Shown piece by piece: positions 1-10,726 of a DNA stretch of 64,000 nt. The stretch is from Candidatus Melainabacteria bacterium (GTDB taxonomy: Bacteria; Cyanobacteriota; Vampirovibrionia; Gastranaerophilales; Gastranaerophilaceae), in the NCBI GenBank assembly GCA_022009935.1, contig CP091731.1, positions 1,178,001-1,242,000 on the forward strand, given 5' to 3'. Position 1 is the first letter of the stretch. Each line of letters begins with the position of its first letter. The position numbers were made by a program, and so were the translations under genes. The notes beneath the pieces are model-generated. The model was not told the DNA's origin. It saw nothing but the letters and a program-made list of their open reading frames with translations, and did not search any database.

Positions 1-414
1 AATTTGCAAATGGATGCATATTATCGAAATGATACTTGTCGAAATGGAGTTATATAAACTTAAATTAAATCGTTTGGATTTTAATTTGAATACAAAATAT
101 ATTCAAGATGATGATTTTACAATAAATATACTTAAATCAAAAACATATAGAATATATCCATTAAAAATTGCGTTGATAGATTTCGAAATAAGAAATAATA
201 CCAATTTGAATTACAATAATTTAATGGTTACACTTTCTTATGAAACAAATGATGAAATAAAAAAAACAACAACTTTTAAATTATTAAACTCAAAAAATCA
301 GCCAATTAAGGCAAATGAAACCTCTAAAAAATAACTCTTAATGAAGTATATTTCATTGATAGCGAAAAAGAATATGAAGAATACAATGAGCATAAAATAA
401 AAAAATATATTTAA
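1..414 (+). CDS. Hypothetical protein, 5' end outside window
   Basis: The reading frame is open from the window edge, so the start lies upstream or near base 14. It breaks near base 330 in an A-run, and the next frame continues with acidic, lysine-rich sequence (SEKEYEEYNEH) to a stop near 414. About 135 residues are visible, rich in N, K and I with alternating hydrophobics, which would suit a beta-rich domain. I recognise no family or motif. It lies 280 bases upstream of the acyltransferase gene and is probably not co-transcribed with it, because a promoter-like element precedes that gene. Confidence 0.45.
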
Positions 415-519
415 ATAAGAATAAGAAAATAGAAAAGACATTAATAGGGACAATAACACTTTCATAGTTCAAATATATTTATTAAAAGCTTATTCGTGCT
501 CAACAATTTGTGTATATTC

Positions 520-570
520 ACCAACGTGGATTGATTTTTGATTGATTATAGCATTGAAGTACAACTAATG
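520..570 (+). repeat. Solitary diverged copy of the 8.4-8.9 kb repeat core
   Basis: The segment reads CCAACGTGGATTGATTTTTG, then a spacer, then GCATTGAAGTACAACTAATG. The repeats at 8421-8883 carry CCAACGTGGATTGACTTTTG and CGTTGAAGTTCAATCAATG at the same spacing. Both contain GATTGA and an inverted TTCAATC-like arm, so each could fold as an imperfect hairpin. This is a degenerate dispersed copy of the same element. Confidence 0.55.
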
Positions 571-645
571 CTTTTAAATTAAAAGAAATTTTTCTTAGTC
601 CAATATATTATAAACCAGAATAACTCTTTCATAAATAAAAATTTT

Positions 646-656
646 TATGCTATAAT
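646..656 (+). promoter_or_regulatory. Extended -10 promoter of the acyltransferase gene
   Basis: TGCTATAAT (648-656) matches an extended -10 element (TGnTATAAT). The -35 position holds only a weak TTCATA near 628. The element lies 40 bases before the ATG at 696, with an AGGACTTTGGAG ribosome-binding region between. It is a plausible promoter; the 415-640 stretch upstream holds otherwise only the solitary repeat. Confidence 0.4.
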
Positions 657-695
657 TTTAAGAAGAAAAAGGACTTTGGAGAAAAATTCATAATA

Positions 696-1501
696 TGGGA
701 TATGATTGTGATTTATATCAGGATATACCACCAACCAAATTGAGAAATATGGATGAAAAATTTCGTCGCGCTCATCATTACAAATTTTGGGGGGTTTGAT
801 TGCTGATTTATTCTTTTTACAACATGATTGAAAATAGGTTTTTGCTTTAAAGATAAAGAATTTAGATAACTATTATAAACGCGACAATAACTTTGCAAAT
901 ATTATCTACGCTCCACATACAAATTGGTGGGATGGTATAGTTGGTTATAATATGTGTAACCGTGTTTTAAAAACAAAACTTATAATGATGATAGAAGAAC
1001 TCAATCGTTTTCCCATTTTGGCAAAAGTTGGAGCATTTCCGTTAATAAAAAATCAGCACAAAGTGCCATGAAAGCATTGAAATATGCAAGTTTGGAGTTA
1101 AGTCAAGATAAAAATAAATCTTTGTGGATTTTTCCTCAAGGAATAATAAACCGCCAAATTTTCGTCCAATTGAGTTTCAAACAGGTCTTACCTACATAGC
1201 ACAAAAGGTTGTGGAAAAAGCAGGCGGAGTCAACCTTATTCCAATGTGTGTGCATTATACTTTTCTTCGTGAAGACAAACCTGAAGTTCTTGTTGAAGTT
1301 AAAGAACCTTATGTTATAAAAGATATAAATGAAATAAAAGACAGAAAGTGGTTCACTCACAAGTTGGCATCGGACTTTGAGGTTGCATTAAATGAACAAG
1401 TAGCTCAAATTCAAGCAGGACATCTAAATGGCTATGACTTTTTGTTTAAACAAAAACTTCCTTGGTATAAAAAACTTGAAAAACGTTTAAAACGGATATA
1501 A
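696..1501 (+). CDS. PlsC-like lysophospholipid acyltransferase, frameshifted
   Basis: Members of this family transfer an acyl chain to a lysophospholipid or related acceptor at the inner membrane. The reconstructed protein has about 268 residues. The LPLAT motif I is visible as PHTNWWDG (an HX4D box, near residue 75), and motif III as IFPQG (usually FPEG) near residue 150, followed by a conserved RPIEFQTGL stretch. The ATG at 696 follows a GGAG-type ribosome-binding site. Frame breaks occur near 790-840, 1060 and 1135 but the motifs continue in order, so the gene was probably intact. The C-terminus is basic (KKLEKRLKRI). The substrate cannot be told from the sequence; the FPQG variant is one I recall from cyanobacterial and Bacteroidetes-type glycerol acyltransferases. 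Confidence 0.72.
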
Positions 1502-1714
1502 ATTTGCCAAAGTTTTAACAATTTTCGAAATATTAAAGTAGTATATAAATCATACCGGACTAATTTGAAAATGTTACAAAATCAAGTTTTTAATGTTATA
1601 TATTTATAATTTTATTTAATTAGCTGTTTTATTCTCAACATTTGATTTTAAAATTGAGAAAAAAGAAAATTAATAAGTGATTTAATTTTTTTTTAATTGA
1701 TGTAAAATGAAAGA

Positions 1715-3585
1715 ATGAAAAAAGTCATAAAATAATATTTAATATATTCGTTTTACTATTTATTTTAAATTTAATAATAAATAAATCATGTGCAAATGAA
1801 GTTAATGACTTAGTTTCCAAATTTTATCAACTTCATCCCATAATTTATAAAGAATCAACAACAAAAATAAGTTTGATAGATCCCAAAATGGATTTGATAA
1901 ACAGTTATCTTCCGGGTCAGCGTGGTGCGAACCAGCTTATAGTTTACACACCAAATTATCAATTTAAAACAACAGGCACAAATGAGTTTGGAACAGAAGC
2001 GATAGTTGTTGACGGCATAGTTACACAAATAAATGGAGCCGATTCATATATTCCTCCAAACGGCTTTGTTTTAAGCGGTCATGGAAGAGCAAAAAAATGG
2101 ATAAATGAAAATATAACAGTAGGTTCGTATGTAATAATAGACAATGAAAAAAACATACTCTATACATTTATTACACCTGATAGCTTTATATTTAATGCAC
2201 AAGAAAAACTATCTGAAACCCAATCAATAATAAACTACTATTTAAAAAACGAAAACGGGTATAATTATACAACATCTCGCAATTATATGAATAAAGCGTA
2301 TAACAACCTTGAGAAGGCAAAAAAAAGACCCGATGACGTTCAAAAAATAGCAAATGAAGCAATGGATAATGCAAGTAAAGCTTTGGAAAACGCGTTACCA
2401 TACCGAAACAATGAGCTAAAAGGTATATGGATACGTCCAACTCAAACAAATAATGATGAAGTTGTAAAAACTTTGGATAAAATAAAAGATGCAGGCATCG
2501 ATAATGTTTTTTGGAAACATACTTACACGGCAAAACGATTTATAAAAAGCGATATTCTTCAAAAATATGGTTTTATTCCACAATATGAACAGTTTTCAGG
2601 TTTTGACCCATTAAAAGCGTTTATAAATGAGGCACATAAACGTAATATGAAAATTCATATATGGTTTGAAAGTTTTTATGTTGGGAATAAAAACCCAAAA
2701 AGCAGCCCTTGTCATATATTGCGTGTGAAACCAGGATGGGCAAACACAACAAAAGCTCTTTATACATCAGATGAACCTGTTTATTCAATATCAGAACATA
2801 ACGGATATTTTTTGGACCCTGCTCATCCCGATGTTCAGGTGTTTTTAGTTGAATTAATAAACGAGATAATAACAAAGTATAAACCCGACGGTATAAATCT
2901 TGATTATATTCGCTATCCGCAAAGTGCAAATGTCAATATGGCAAGCTATGAAAGGTCAAATTGGGGATATACACAGTATGCACGATATGAATTTAAAAAA
3001 ATGTATAACATTGACCCTATTGATATAAAATATAAAGATGAAAATTGGGACAATTGGTCAAATTATCGCCAAAATAAAATAACAGAGTTTGTTGGCAATG
3101 TGTCAAAAATATGCAAAAAAAATAATATATTATTAACGGCAGTCATTTTTCCTGACCGTAACAAAAAGATGGCACAAAAAATGCAAGATTGGAGAACTTG
3201 GTCACTAAAGGGTTATGTTGACGGATTTACACCACTAATTTTGACATGTGATAAGGTTGTGGCTCAAAGTCAAATTCAGGACATAAAAAATAAATACATC
3301 ACCCGGTACAAAAAGTTTATACAGGTTTATTTATTCCATTTATGGATGGAAGTTGTGATGATTTGTTGCGTTTAATAACATGAAGCAAGAAAGTTAAATT
3401 CAAACGGCATTGTTTTATTTGATTATGCACATTTTAAAGATAAATATAAAGTTTCTTTACAAGAACGTGTATTTAATAAAGATGATTTGAAAAAAATATC
3501 AAATCCAAAAATTGAGGTAAATAAAGCCATTAAGCAAAAAAAACGAAATTTTTTAAAAAAGGAAAAACTAAAAAAAATGTATTGA
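1715..3585 (+). CDS. Secreted GHL10-type glycoside hydrolase-like protein
   Basis: About 620 residues. The ATG at 1715 opens a short basic stretch followed by a hydrophobic core and SCA, a signal peptide or lipoprotein signal interrupted by an indel near 1730. The central domain (from about residue 230) is typical of glycosyl hydrolase-like family 10 (DUF187): KGIWIRPT, GIDNVFWKH, a MKIHIWFE strand, HNGYFLDPAHP and DGINLDYIRYP. These are the strands and acidic residues expected of a TIM-barrel glycosidase, and the DYIRYP motif is characteristic. An N-terminal domain (residues 60-150) carries a GSGHGRAKKWI-like segment whose role I do not recognise. Frame breaks near 3300 and 3390 are followed by matching sequence to a lysine-rich end at 3585. 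A cell-surface or periplasmic polysaccharide-cleaving role is inferred. Confidence 0.7.
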
Positions 3586-3640
3586 AAAATAATACAATTT
3601 ATCGTAGTATAAAATAATAAAATATATTATATGGTCTAAA

Positions 3641-4286
3641 ATGGATTCAATGCACGTGAAGGAAAAAAAGAAGTTTAATATAAAGGACTATTTGGGGATT
3701 ATTGAAACAATTTCAAAGGTCGAATATCGTAACATTTCGTGTAATTATTTGATTGAATATGGTGAACTTGTGAATATAGGCATACAGGTAGTCGACCATT
3801 TAAATAGTACAAGCAATATAGAAATTCTAAACAATTCATACATAGCAACAGCAATAAAATGGGCAATACGAAATGAAATTCGACGACGATGGAAATGGTA
3901 TAGTTTAAGACTTGATAAAACTGAACATAGTAAATTACTAAGCCAAGAGGACGAAAAAGGAGAACTTGTATTACGTGAAGCTGTATATAAAACAATTTTA
4001 TCTATTGACGAAATGCAAGAAAATGATGCGACAGTACCAATAGTAGATAAAGAACGTAATCCCGAAGAGTCAGTAATATTTCGTGAAATGGCAACATGCA
4101 ATAAGAGAATCAATGTCAACACTAACACCACGTGAAAAAGAATTAATCGAAAGCAGATTTTATGAAGAGAAAAAACTAAAAGATATAAGTGCGGAATTTC
4201 AAATATCACAATCCCGTATATCAAGAATAATCCAGACAGCTTTGGATAAAATGAAAGCTGAATTATCATCTAAGAATATTGTGTAA
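3641..4286 (+). CDS. Sigma-70-family RNA polymerase sigma factor, one frameshift
   Basis: About 215 residues in two frames that join near 4105 (FREMAT / AIRESMSTLTP). The N-terminal part has a region 2-like segment (YGELVNIGIQ, then IATAIKWAIRNEIRRRW) that resembles FliA/WhiG-type core binding and -10 recognition. The C-terminal part is a clear region 4 helix-turn-helix: LTPREKELIESRFYE, KLKDISAEFQISQSRISRI. Region 1.1 is absent and the protein is short, so it is an alternative rather than the principal factor. It precedes the glycogen-synthase-like gene by about 100 bases in the same direction and could control a small regulon including it; that is inference. A TATAAA-type -10 lies about 25 bases before the ATG. 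Confidence 0.78.
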
Positions 4287-4391
4287 AGATTTGTAAAAAA
4301 TATTAAAAAAATAGCAACTAACTAGCATATTTTATTTTTAGGGGTTTTGTATTAATAGATTAATAGCATCACAAATGGGAGAAAAGAGATT

Positions 4392-7300
4392 ATGAAAGTA
4401 GAAAAACTAAATTACACATTAAACACAAACAACAAACAACAAATAACAAAACAAAAAGGATTTGGTAACAATGCTCAAACACAAATGGAATTACCAAAAC
4501 AAAGCTGGGAAACGAGTGGAAGTGTTGGTATAACTGATAAAAAATGTCAGTTCCTTTGCGAAATGTGTATTTTAGTGGAAAAATGTCAAAAGCATCAAAA
4601 ACTCCATACGCTGTTATATCGTTTGGTGGAAATAATAAAACCAACAAATAGTTATAACTGCTGAAATGAGACCTTATGCGGCAAAAGGCGGTGTTGCAAC
4701 GGTTGTTGATGATTATAAAAATATGTTTGATGAAGGCAAAGATAACCAAAAGGTTATGATTATGCCATATTACAATGGACGCAGACAATTAGAAGAAAAA
4801 AATGGCGTTAAAACAAGTAAGTGGAATGGTGATGTAAAAGTTAATAAATTCCCGCAAGGAACAAAAGATGCTAAAGGCAATGATATCGGTGATAGATTTT
4901 ATTTTACGAATGTAAAACTGTCGGAAACTTCTGTTGACAATATTATAAAAGATAATAAATATCAACTTCTTGAAGAAGTCGCTTTAGATAAAATCGAAAT
5001 GGGTGATAAAGAATATGATATAGGTTTGTATCGAGTTGAAGGAACAAATCATTATATGGTCAACACTCTTCCAACTGCAAGAATGCGAGAAGCCTACGAA
5101 ACTAATATTGGAGGTTATTCATCTGATGGTGGAGAAAATATACCTGATGTATTTGAAGCAGATGATTACGCTGTTTTTTGTAAGGCAACAGTTAAATTAT
5201 TACCACAAATAAAAGAATATTATAAATTTGATGATAAAGATAATCCAACAAAAATAACCGGTAAACAAGCATTTGACCCTTATGCTATTTTGTGTAACGA
5301 TGCACAAACAGCCTATATTCCACACTATGTAAGCCAAGAACACGAAAACAATAACGAATATTTCAAAACTATGAATATAAATTATGTTGTACACAATGCA
5401 GGTGAAGGATATATTGGGCGAACTTCTTTGAAAAAAAATGGCTGTTAATCTTGGTATGACAAAAGAACAGGTTGATAAAATTAAAAATAGCCAAGAATAC
5501 AAAGATGCAAAAGAACTTGATGTAAAAGAACAAACTGATAAAAATGAGGAAAACTTCTGGAAAAAAACAAGTTTTTGGTGAAGAGAATGCAAAAAAAATT
5601 ATCAGACGATAAAGGGTTCCCCAATGCACTTTCAGTTGCTATGAGCTATACAAATAATGGTAGTATTTCTCAAATGTATACTGTTGCTGAAGTTTATGCT
5701 GATAGCTTTAAAATGAAAAAAATGCAATTCCTCATCTTCAACAAAGTTTTGCAGCTTTAGGTGAAAAATTTATAGGTAATTTGAATGGCTTGGATAATGA
5801 AGGTAAATTAGACCCGACAAAAAGAGTTAATCAAGAAGGCTATGCATATAATGTATATAAATATGTAAATGACGGCAAAGATGAATATTATACAGCAAAA
5901 GAAGTTGCTCAAAGATTAACAGACAAAGCAAAAGCCAAAGCAAAAGAAGAAGGCAAAGATGAAAAAAGTGTACAAACTATCACTCCTGAAGAGGTTGAAA
6001 CAAAAACACCTGAAGGATATGAACTTACTGCTCGCAAATTTGAAGTTTTTGACGAAAATGTCAAGAAAATGGCTTCAGATGAAGATTATGATAAATTTAA
6101 AACAACCCAAGCCAGAAATAGGCTAAACTTATTTAAACGTTTTGCTGACTTTGGAAATCCCGATGAATATGCAAATAATGCACGAGACAGGCTAGTTACA
6201 GGTATAATAAACAAACCTTCAATAATGCATGGCGGTTTGGATTTGTCCAAAATTACAGGATTACCGGAAGATACATTTAAAAATAAATCTTTTGATGAGT
6301 TGGTAAAAGATAATGATATAATTCAAAAAATGAAAGACCTTCATGTTACAGTTTCTTGGGGTCGTGGTGATTTACAAAAAGGTATTGATAATGTCATTTC
6401 AAGTTGGATGAAAGAAGCTGAACGTGATGATAAAGCTGTCTTAATTGTTGGTGCTGAATTTGTAAAAAGATTCAGACGAAACACCTATTGTTAAAAAACA
6501 AATAGAAGAAGCTAACAGAAAATTTGCCGGTAGATTTGTTTATTTAGATTCATTCGCCCCAGCAAACCCATTGTCTATTATCGGCGATATAGCTTTGTTC
6601 CCATCAAGATTTGCACCTTGTGAACTGACTGACCTTGAATCTATGAAATATGGTGCTTGTCCTGTAGTAACAAATATTCAAGGTCTTAAACAGAAAAACT
6701 TTGACCCTGAATTGGATGCAGCTTTATTTAATAATCCGGAATTTAAAGACCAAATTCAACAAACATCTTATAGAACTGTTCATAACTATAACCTTGCAAC
6801 ACCTGAACAACTTAAAGAATATGATGTTACTATGAATAAAGCCATCGAATTCTTAGATGCAAAATGTAAAGAATTAAAAATAGATGATAAAAATATTATT
6901 GAAGGTTCAAAGGATAACGGTTTTAAATATAATGCTCAGTTTAAAAATGAAAATTTGAGTAATATTATGTTAGGTAGAGATATGATTTTGGAAAAAATTT
7001 GATAAAGAATATCAATCAAATACATCCAACTTAGATGAAGCTGCCAAAGCAAAAGAAAAACAAGAAATTCGTGAAATATTACGTGGTTCTTTAGAATTTG
7101 TTGATTCAGGATATACAAAAAGAAGAAAAGAAACTACACGATAAAGAAGAAAATGATTTTAAAAATACATATGATGTAAAAACTCTTAATGAAGAGCAAA
7201 GCACGCTTGTTGAAAAAAGGTTTGAAGCAGGACAGAAAAAACTCGTACGTACCGCAATAGATAAGATTATTACAAATGAACTTTCTTTAGCTTCTATTAG

Positions 7301-7770
7301 ACAAATTTGTGGAACTAAAGAAACTAAAAGAAAAATATCTGTCTATAATATGAATTTAGATACAACTATGAAAGGAAATAGTTTATTGCATAAAGTTGCT
7401 TCAGGTAAAGGCTCAACTGAAGAAATATATAAAGACGGATTAAAAAATAAACAAAATACCCTTAAAGCTCTTTATACCAAGGATATGACCGAAAATTGCA
7501 GTAAGCTGAAAAAAAATAAATGGAGGCAACAAATCCGGTAACAATGTTATTGAGACAATTAAAAATTGGTGGAAAAACCTTAGCTCCGCAGGCAAATGGG
7601 GCGTAGGTATCGGTGCCGGTGTCGCAACTGCTGCTGCAATTGGCGGTGGTGTTTATGCCGGTATTAAAGCTAATCAAAAAAAGACTGCCCTTGCAATGGA
7701 AGCTTCTCAAAATATCTCGGCAGACGAAAACATTGACAATGAGAATATCGAATTAATTGAAAACACATAA
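4392..7770 (+). CDS. Long GT5 glycogen/starch synthase-like protein with C-terminal membrane anchor
   Basis: Reconstructed length about 1,125 residues, more than twice normal GlgA (about 480). The start has a low-complexity N-terminus with GFGNN and ISFGGNN. The GT-B N-domain follows: EMRPYAAKGGVATVV (compare the KTGG loop of GlgA), a CNDAQTAYIPHY strand equivalent to CNDWQTALVP, and NAGEGYIG. The C-domain has RGDLQKGIDN and PSRFAPCELTDLESMKYG, the donor-site EX7E region, in which the first Glu is Ala. A lysine/glutamate-rich region of about 250 residues follows, then one glycine-zipper hydrophobic segment near the end (VGIGAGVATAAAIGGG). Five or more frame breaks occur. It could make a glucan or be a divergent, possibly inactive relative. 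A hairpin terminator follows. Confidence 0.68.
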
Positions 7771-7803
7771 TTAATTTAACTCTCATTCTGCTCTCTTTCT
7801 TAT

Positions 7804-7841
7804 TAAAAAAGGCATATAAACCAATATATATGCCTTTTTAT
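7804..7841. terminator. Hairpin terminator between convergent genes
   Basis: AAAAAAGGCATATA and TATATGCCTTTTTA form a perfect stem with a short loop. The T-run and matching A-run let it work in both directions, ending the glycogen-synthase-like gene and the FtsL-like gene that converge here. Confidence 0.8.
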
Positions 7842-7889
7842 TTATTGTTTTAATATTTTTTATGCTTAGTTATTTAACTTAATACCCTA

Positions 7890-8369
7890 TCATATATTTA
7901 TTATTAGTCTCTTTTTGCTTTTTATTAAATCCAAATGTAGGGTTAAATTCTTTTTTTGTTTTTTTAATTTACGTTTCTTGAATTGATACTGATTTTCGTC
8001 GTTATTGACATCAACTTCCATAACACGTTTTGCAGTGTCAAGTAGCTTAGCATTTTTAATAGTTCTATCAACATTATAAAATGAGCTTAAATAATCAAGT
8101 TTATTTTGTAGTTCAATATTTTCATCATTTATTGCAATTACTTCTTTTCTCAATTCGTTTAATTTAACTTCAGATAGAGACGTAAAGTAATAACTACCAA
8201 CAGTCAATAAAACAAGTAAAAATAAGATAAATGATAAAGTTGAATTCACTTTTGCAATAACCGTTTCCTTGTATACGACGTACTTATTAAAGTATCCGCT
8301 GATAACCTTGTTGTCATTTGCCAACCGATAGTTTCGTTTTATATGTTCAGTTTGTCGAATAGCAACCAA
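7890..8369 (-). CDS. FtsL-like single-pass membrane protein
   Basis: 159 residues with FtsL/FtsB architecture: a basic cytoplasmic head of about 40 residues, one membrane helix (about 45-63, STLSFILFLLVLLTVGSYYF), then a periplasmic coiled coil (LNELRKEVIAINDENIELQNKLDYL). It lies downstream of rsmH in the same direction, the usual mraW-ftsL order, but more than 600 bases of repeat-filled DNA separate them. The likely start is TTG at 8369; a stop lies just upstream in the same frame and no good ribosome-binding site is seen, so the true start may be hidden by an indel. The lysine-rich C-terminus may also be frame-shifted. Sequence alone cannot separate FtsL from other single-pass coiled-coil proteins; gene order supports the call. 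Confidence 0.5.
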   Translation of the reverse strand: MVAIRQTEHIKRNYRLANDNKVISGYFNKYVVYKETVIAKVNSTLSFILFLLVLLTVGSYYFTSLSEVKLNELRKEVIAINDENIELQNKLDYLSSFYNVDRTIKNAKLLDTAKRVMEVDVNNDENQYQFKKRKLKKQKKNLTLHLDLIKSKKRLIINI

Positions 8370-8420
8370 TATCTTTATACCCCAAATGAAAAATTATCCA
8401 CTCATTCACCTATATGATTT

Positions 8421-8883
8421 TTTATATAACGGGCTTACGCCCCTCAATTTTTGTACCCAATCCCCAACGTGGATTGACTTTTGTTGAATTTTAACGTTGA
8501 AGTTCAATCAATGTTATTTGCTTCAAGTTCTTTATTTTAGGTTTTATATAACGGGCTTACGCCCCTCAATTTTTTGTACCCAATCCCCAATGTGGATTGA
8601 CTTTTGTTGAATTTTAACGTTGAAGTTCAATCAATGTTATTTGCTTCAAGTTCTTTATTTTAGGTTTTATATAACGGGCTTGCGCCCCTCAATTTTTTGT
8701 ACCCAATCCCCAACGTGGATTGATTTTTGTTATATTTTAACGTTGAAGTTCAATCAATATTATTTGCTTCAAGTTCTTTATTTTAGGTTTTATATAACGG
8801 GCTTGCGCCCCTCAATTTTTTGTACCCAATCCCCAACGTGGATTGACTTTTGGCTATATTTTAACGTTGAAGTTCAATCAATT
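8421..8883. repeat. Four tandem copies of a 122-123 bp intergenic repeat
   Basis: Copies begin at 8421, 8543, 8666 and 8789; the last is truncated. Each starts TTTATATAACGGGCTT, contains a small GGGC(TTAC or TTGC)GCCC hairpin followed by CTCAATTTTTTG, then CCAACGTGGATTGA and an inverted TTCAATC arm. Copies differ at only a few bases. Open frames across it are mere repeats of the same peptide with no ribosome-binding site, so I do not call a gene. From the repeat end to the rsmH stop (8884-8976) I see nothing further. Confidence 0.85.
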
Positions 8884-8976
8884 AACGTTAATTATACTGC
8901 TTAGCCCTTACAACACTTAGAGTCGCTTAAGCTCGTTTGAGCATGCCATAGCTTCCCTGCTTAGTTTCAATGTACA

Positions 8977-9916
8977 TTATATTCTTACCGCTGTTCGCAT
9001 TTTGACACTGCGAGATGGTGGATTTATTTTTATTTCCTCTTCATCAGGTAATTGTGGTTTTTTTGTTATTACTTTTAATAATGGCACCCCCACAAGTACA
9101 TATAGGTTTGTTTAACTCGCAACGACATTGTTTTGACATTTCTTTAAAAGCCGTTTTTACAATTTTGTCTTCTAAAGAATGAAAACTTAACACACTAATT
9201 ATACCACCGACCTTTAAAAATGGCACGATTTTATATAAAATTTGCTTTATATTTTTTAACTCATTGTTTACTTCAATCCGTAATGCCTGATAAACTCTTG
9301 TTGCATAATGGATACGACCATTTGTTATTGGTATCGCTTTTTTGATTATTTCGTTTAAATCAAAGGTCGTTTCAATTTTTTTTATTCTTCCTTGTTTCAA
9401 TAATTGCACGTGCAATCCTTTTAGAATAACGTTCTTCACTATAATTTGAAAAAATATAAACAAGCTCATCTTCTTTATATTTGTTTACAATTTCGTATGC
9501 TGTTAAATCACTATTTTGATTAAATCGCATGTCAAGTTTGGAATCATACTTAAAACTAAACCCTCTGTCTTCACTTGTGAGTTGGTGATATGATGCTCCA
9601 AAATCAAATATCACACCACCGTCAATTTCGTTTATACCTTCTTTTTCAAGGTGTTCTATAATATTTGTATAACTATCGTTTATTATTTTAATATTTTTAT
9701 ACCCTTCAAGTCTTTTTTTTGAATGGTTTATTGCATCAATGTCAATATCAAAAGAAAATAAAAAAGCCTTTTACCGTTTAGATGTTTTAGTATTTCTTCA
9801 CTATGCCCACCGCCACCAAGTGTTCCGTCTACATATATTTTATCTTGGTTTTGACAATTTAAGCTTTCAACAAGCTCTTTTTTCATTACGGTATAATGTA
9901 CATAAGTTTTATCCAC
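8977..9916 (-). CDS. rsmH: 16S rRNA m4C1402 methyltransferase RsmH, frameshifted
   Basis: RsmH (MraW) uses SAM to methylate N4 of C1402 in 16S rRNA. The reconstructed protein has about 313 residues, the usual length. In order: YVDGTLGGGGHSEEIL (SAM-binding motif I), VIFDFGASYHQL, RGFSFKYDSKLDMRF, EERYSKRIARAI, IHYATRVYQALRIEVN, GGIISVLSFHSLEDKIVK and the C-terminal INPPSRSVKMRTAVRI. The last block is in a different frame from the rest, so the gene ends at 8977. Breaks near 9062, 9390, 9650 and 9780 lie in or near homopolymers. The start is GTG at 9916 behind AGGTGGGAG. It belongs to the division/cell-wall cluster idea with the FtsL-like gene downstream. Confidence 0.9.
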
Positions 9917-9975
9917 AGTTTTTCTCCCACCTTTCTATTAAACCACAGACATATCTTTTATTTATTTTTAAAAGT

Positions 9976-10611
9976 TCATAATATTTCAAAAAAATATTTA
10001 TCCGATGTTTTTGAATTATCTCGATAAAATCTTAAAATAATAGGTGTATCTTTTTTTATTTCAAGTTTATCACCTTCTTTAATATAGGATAAAAAAGAAG
10101 CATCATACGCACTTTTCACACCAGAAACAATACGAGAATTTTCATCGTTTGGCTTTGCAAAACCTTTCACGAACCCGACAGCTTCACTTATGTACGGTAT
10201 TTTTAATCCGGCTAGTGCAAGACTTACATCACTCACTATTTCCGATTTTTTATGTCACCTTTATATTCTTCACTTTTGGCGAATATTTTTTTACCAACTA
10301 AACTTTTGTATTTTTTTTCACTCGGTATTGTATAATATTCAGGTTTAAACACAATATAGGCATCTCTTTTACCACGTTTTTGTTGCTTTATATCCATTAT
10401 TATCCCACGAATTATTGAACCTTCTTCAACAAATATTCCTGAATCAAACAAATATTCGCTTGCAACTTTTACATCAAGTTGTTTATATACATCACCTGTT
10501 GTTATATCTTTATTTGGAAAAACAATTATTTTTTTCTTCCATAAATGCCCAACAGCTTACATTAAACGACATTAAAAAATAACTTATTATTAATATTAAA
10601 TACTTTTTCAT
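9976..10611 (-). CDS. Secreted protein of unknown function
   Basis: About 210 residues joined over two frame breaks. The ATG at 10611 opens a signal peptide (MKKYLILIISYFLMSF, then SCWA), so export is likely. The mature part includes TTGDVYKQLDVKVA, GIFVEEGSIIRGII, KRGKRDAYIVFKPEYYTIP and GDKLEIKKDTPIILRFY, a pattern of short strands around small barrel-like repeats. I do not recognise a family. It lies 60 bases upstream of rsmH in the same direction. A TATAAT box on the minus strand at 10644-10649 sits 33 bases before the start. Confidence 0.6.
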
Positions 10612-10643
10612 AAAACTTACATCCATTAATATTATGCTAATGA

Positions 10644-10649
10644 ATTATA
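10644..10649 (-). promoter_or_regulatory. -10 box for the secreted-protein gene
   Basis: TATAAT on the minus strand, 33 bases before the ATG at 10611, in the 115-base divergent spacer with gshB. No clear -35 element is seen. Position and match make it a reasonable promoter for the leftward unit. Confidence 0.35.
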
Positions 10650-10726
10650 TCATGTTTTATTTAATTGTGGTAATATCAAAATGTTGATTAGTTAAGTGTT
10701 TAATTTTTTTAGAAGAGGCAAATAAT

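Noticed and set aside
7462..7710. Minus-strand gene opposite the end of the glycogen-synthase-like gene
   Set aside because: It is antisense to a coherent plus-strand hydrophobic C-terminus and has no family features.
8421..8883. CRISPR array
   Set aside because: Whole 122-123 bp units are repeated with no unique spacers, and no cas genes are near.
8620..8904. Protein gene on the plus strand
   Set aside because: The translation just repeats the intergenic tandem unit and has no ribosome-binding site.
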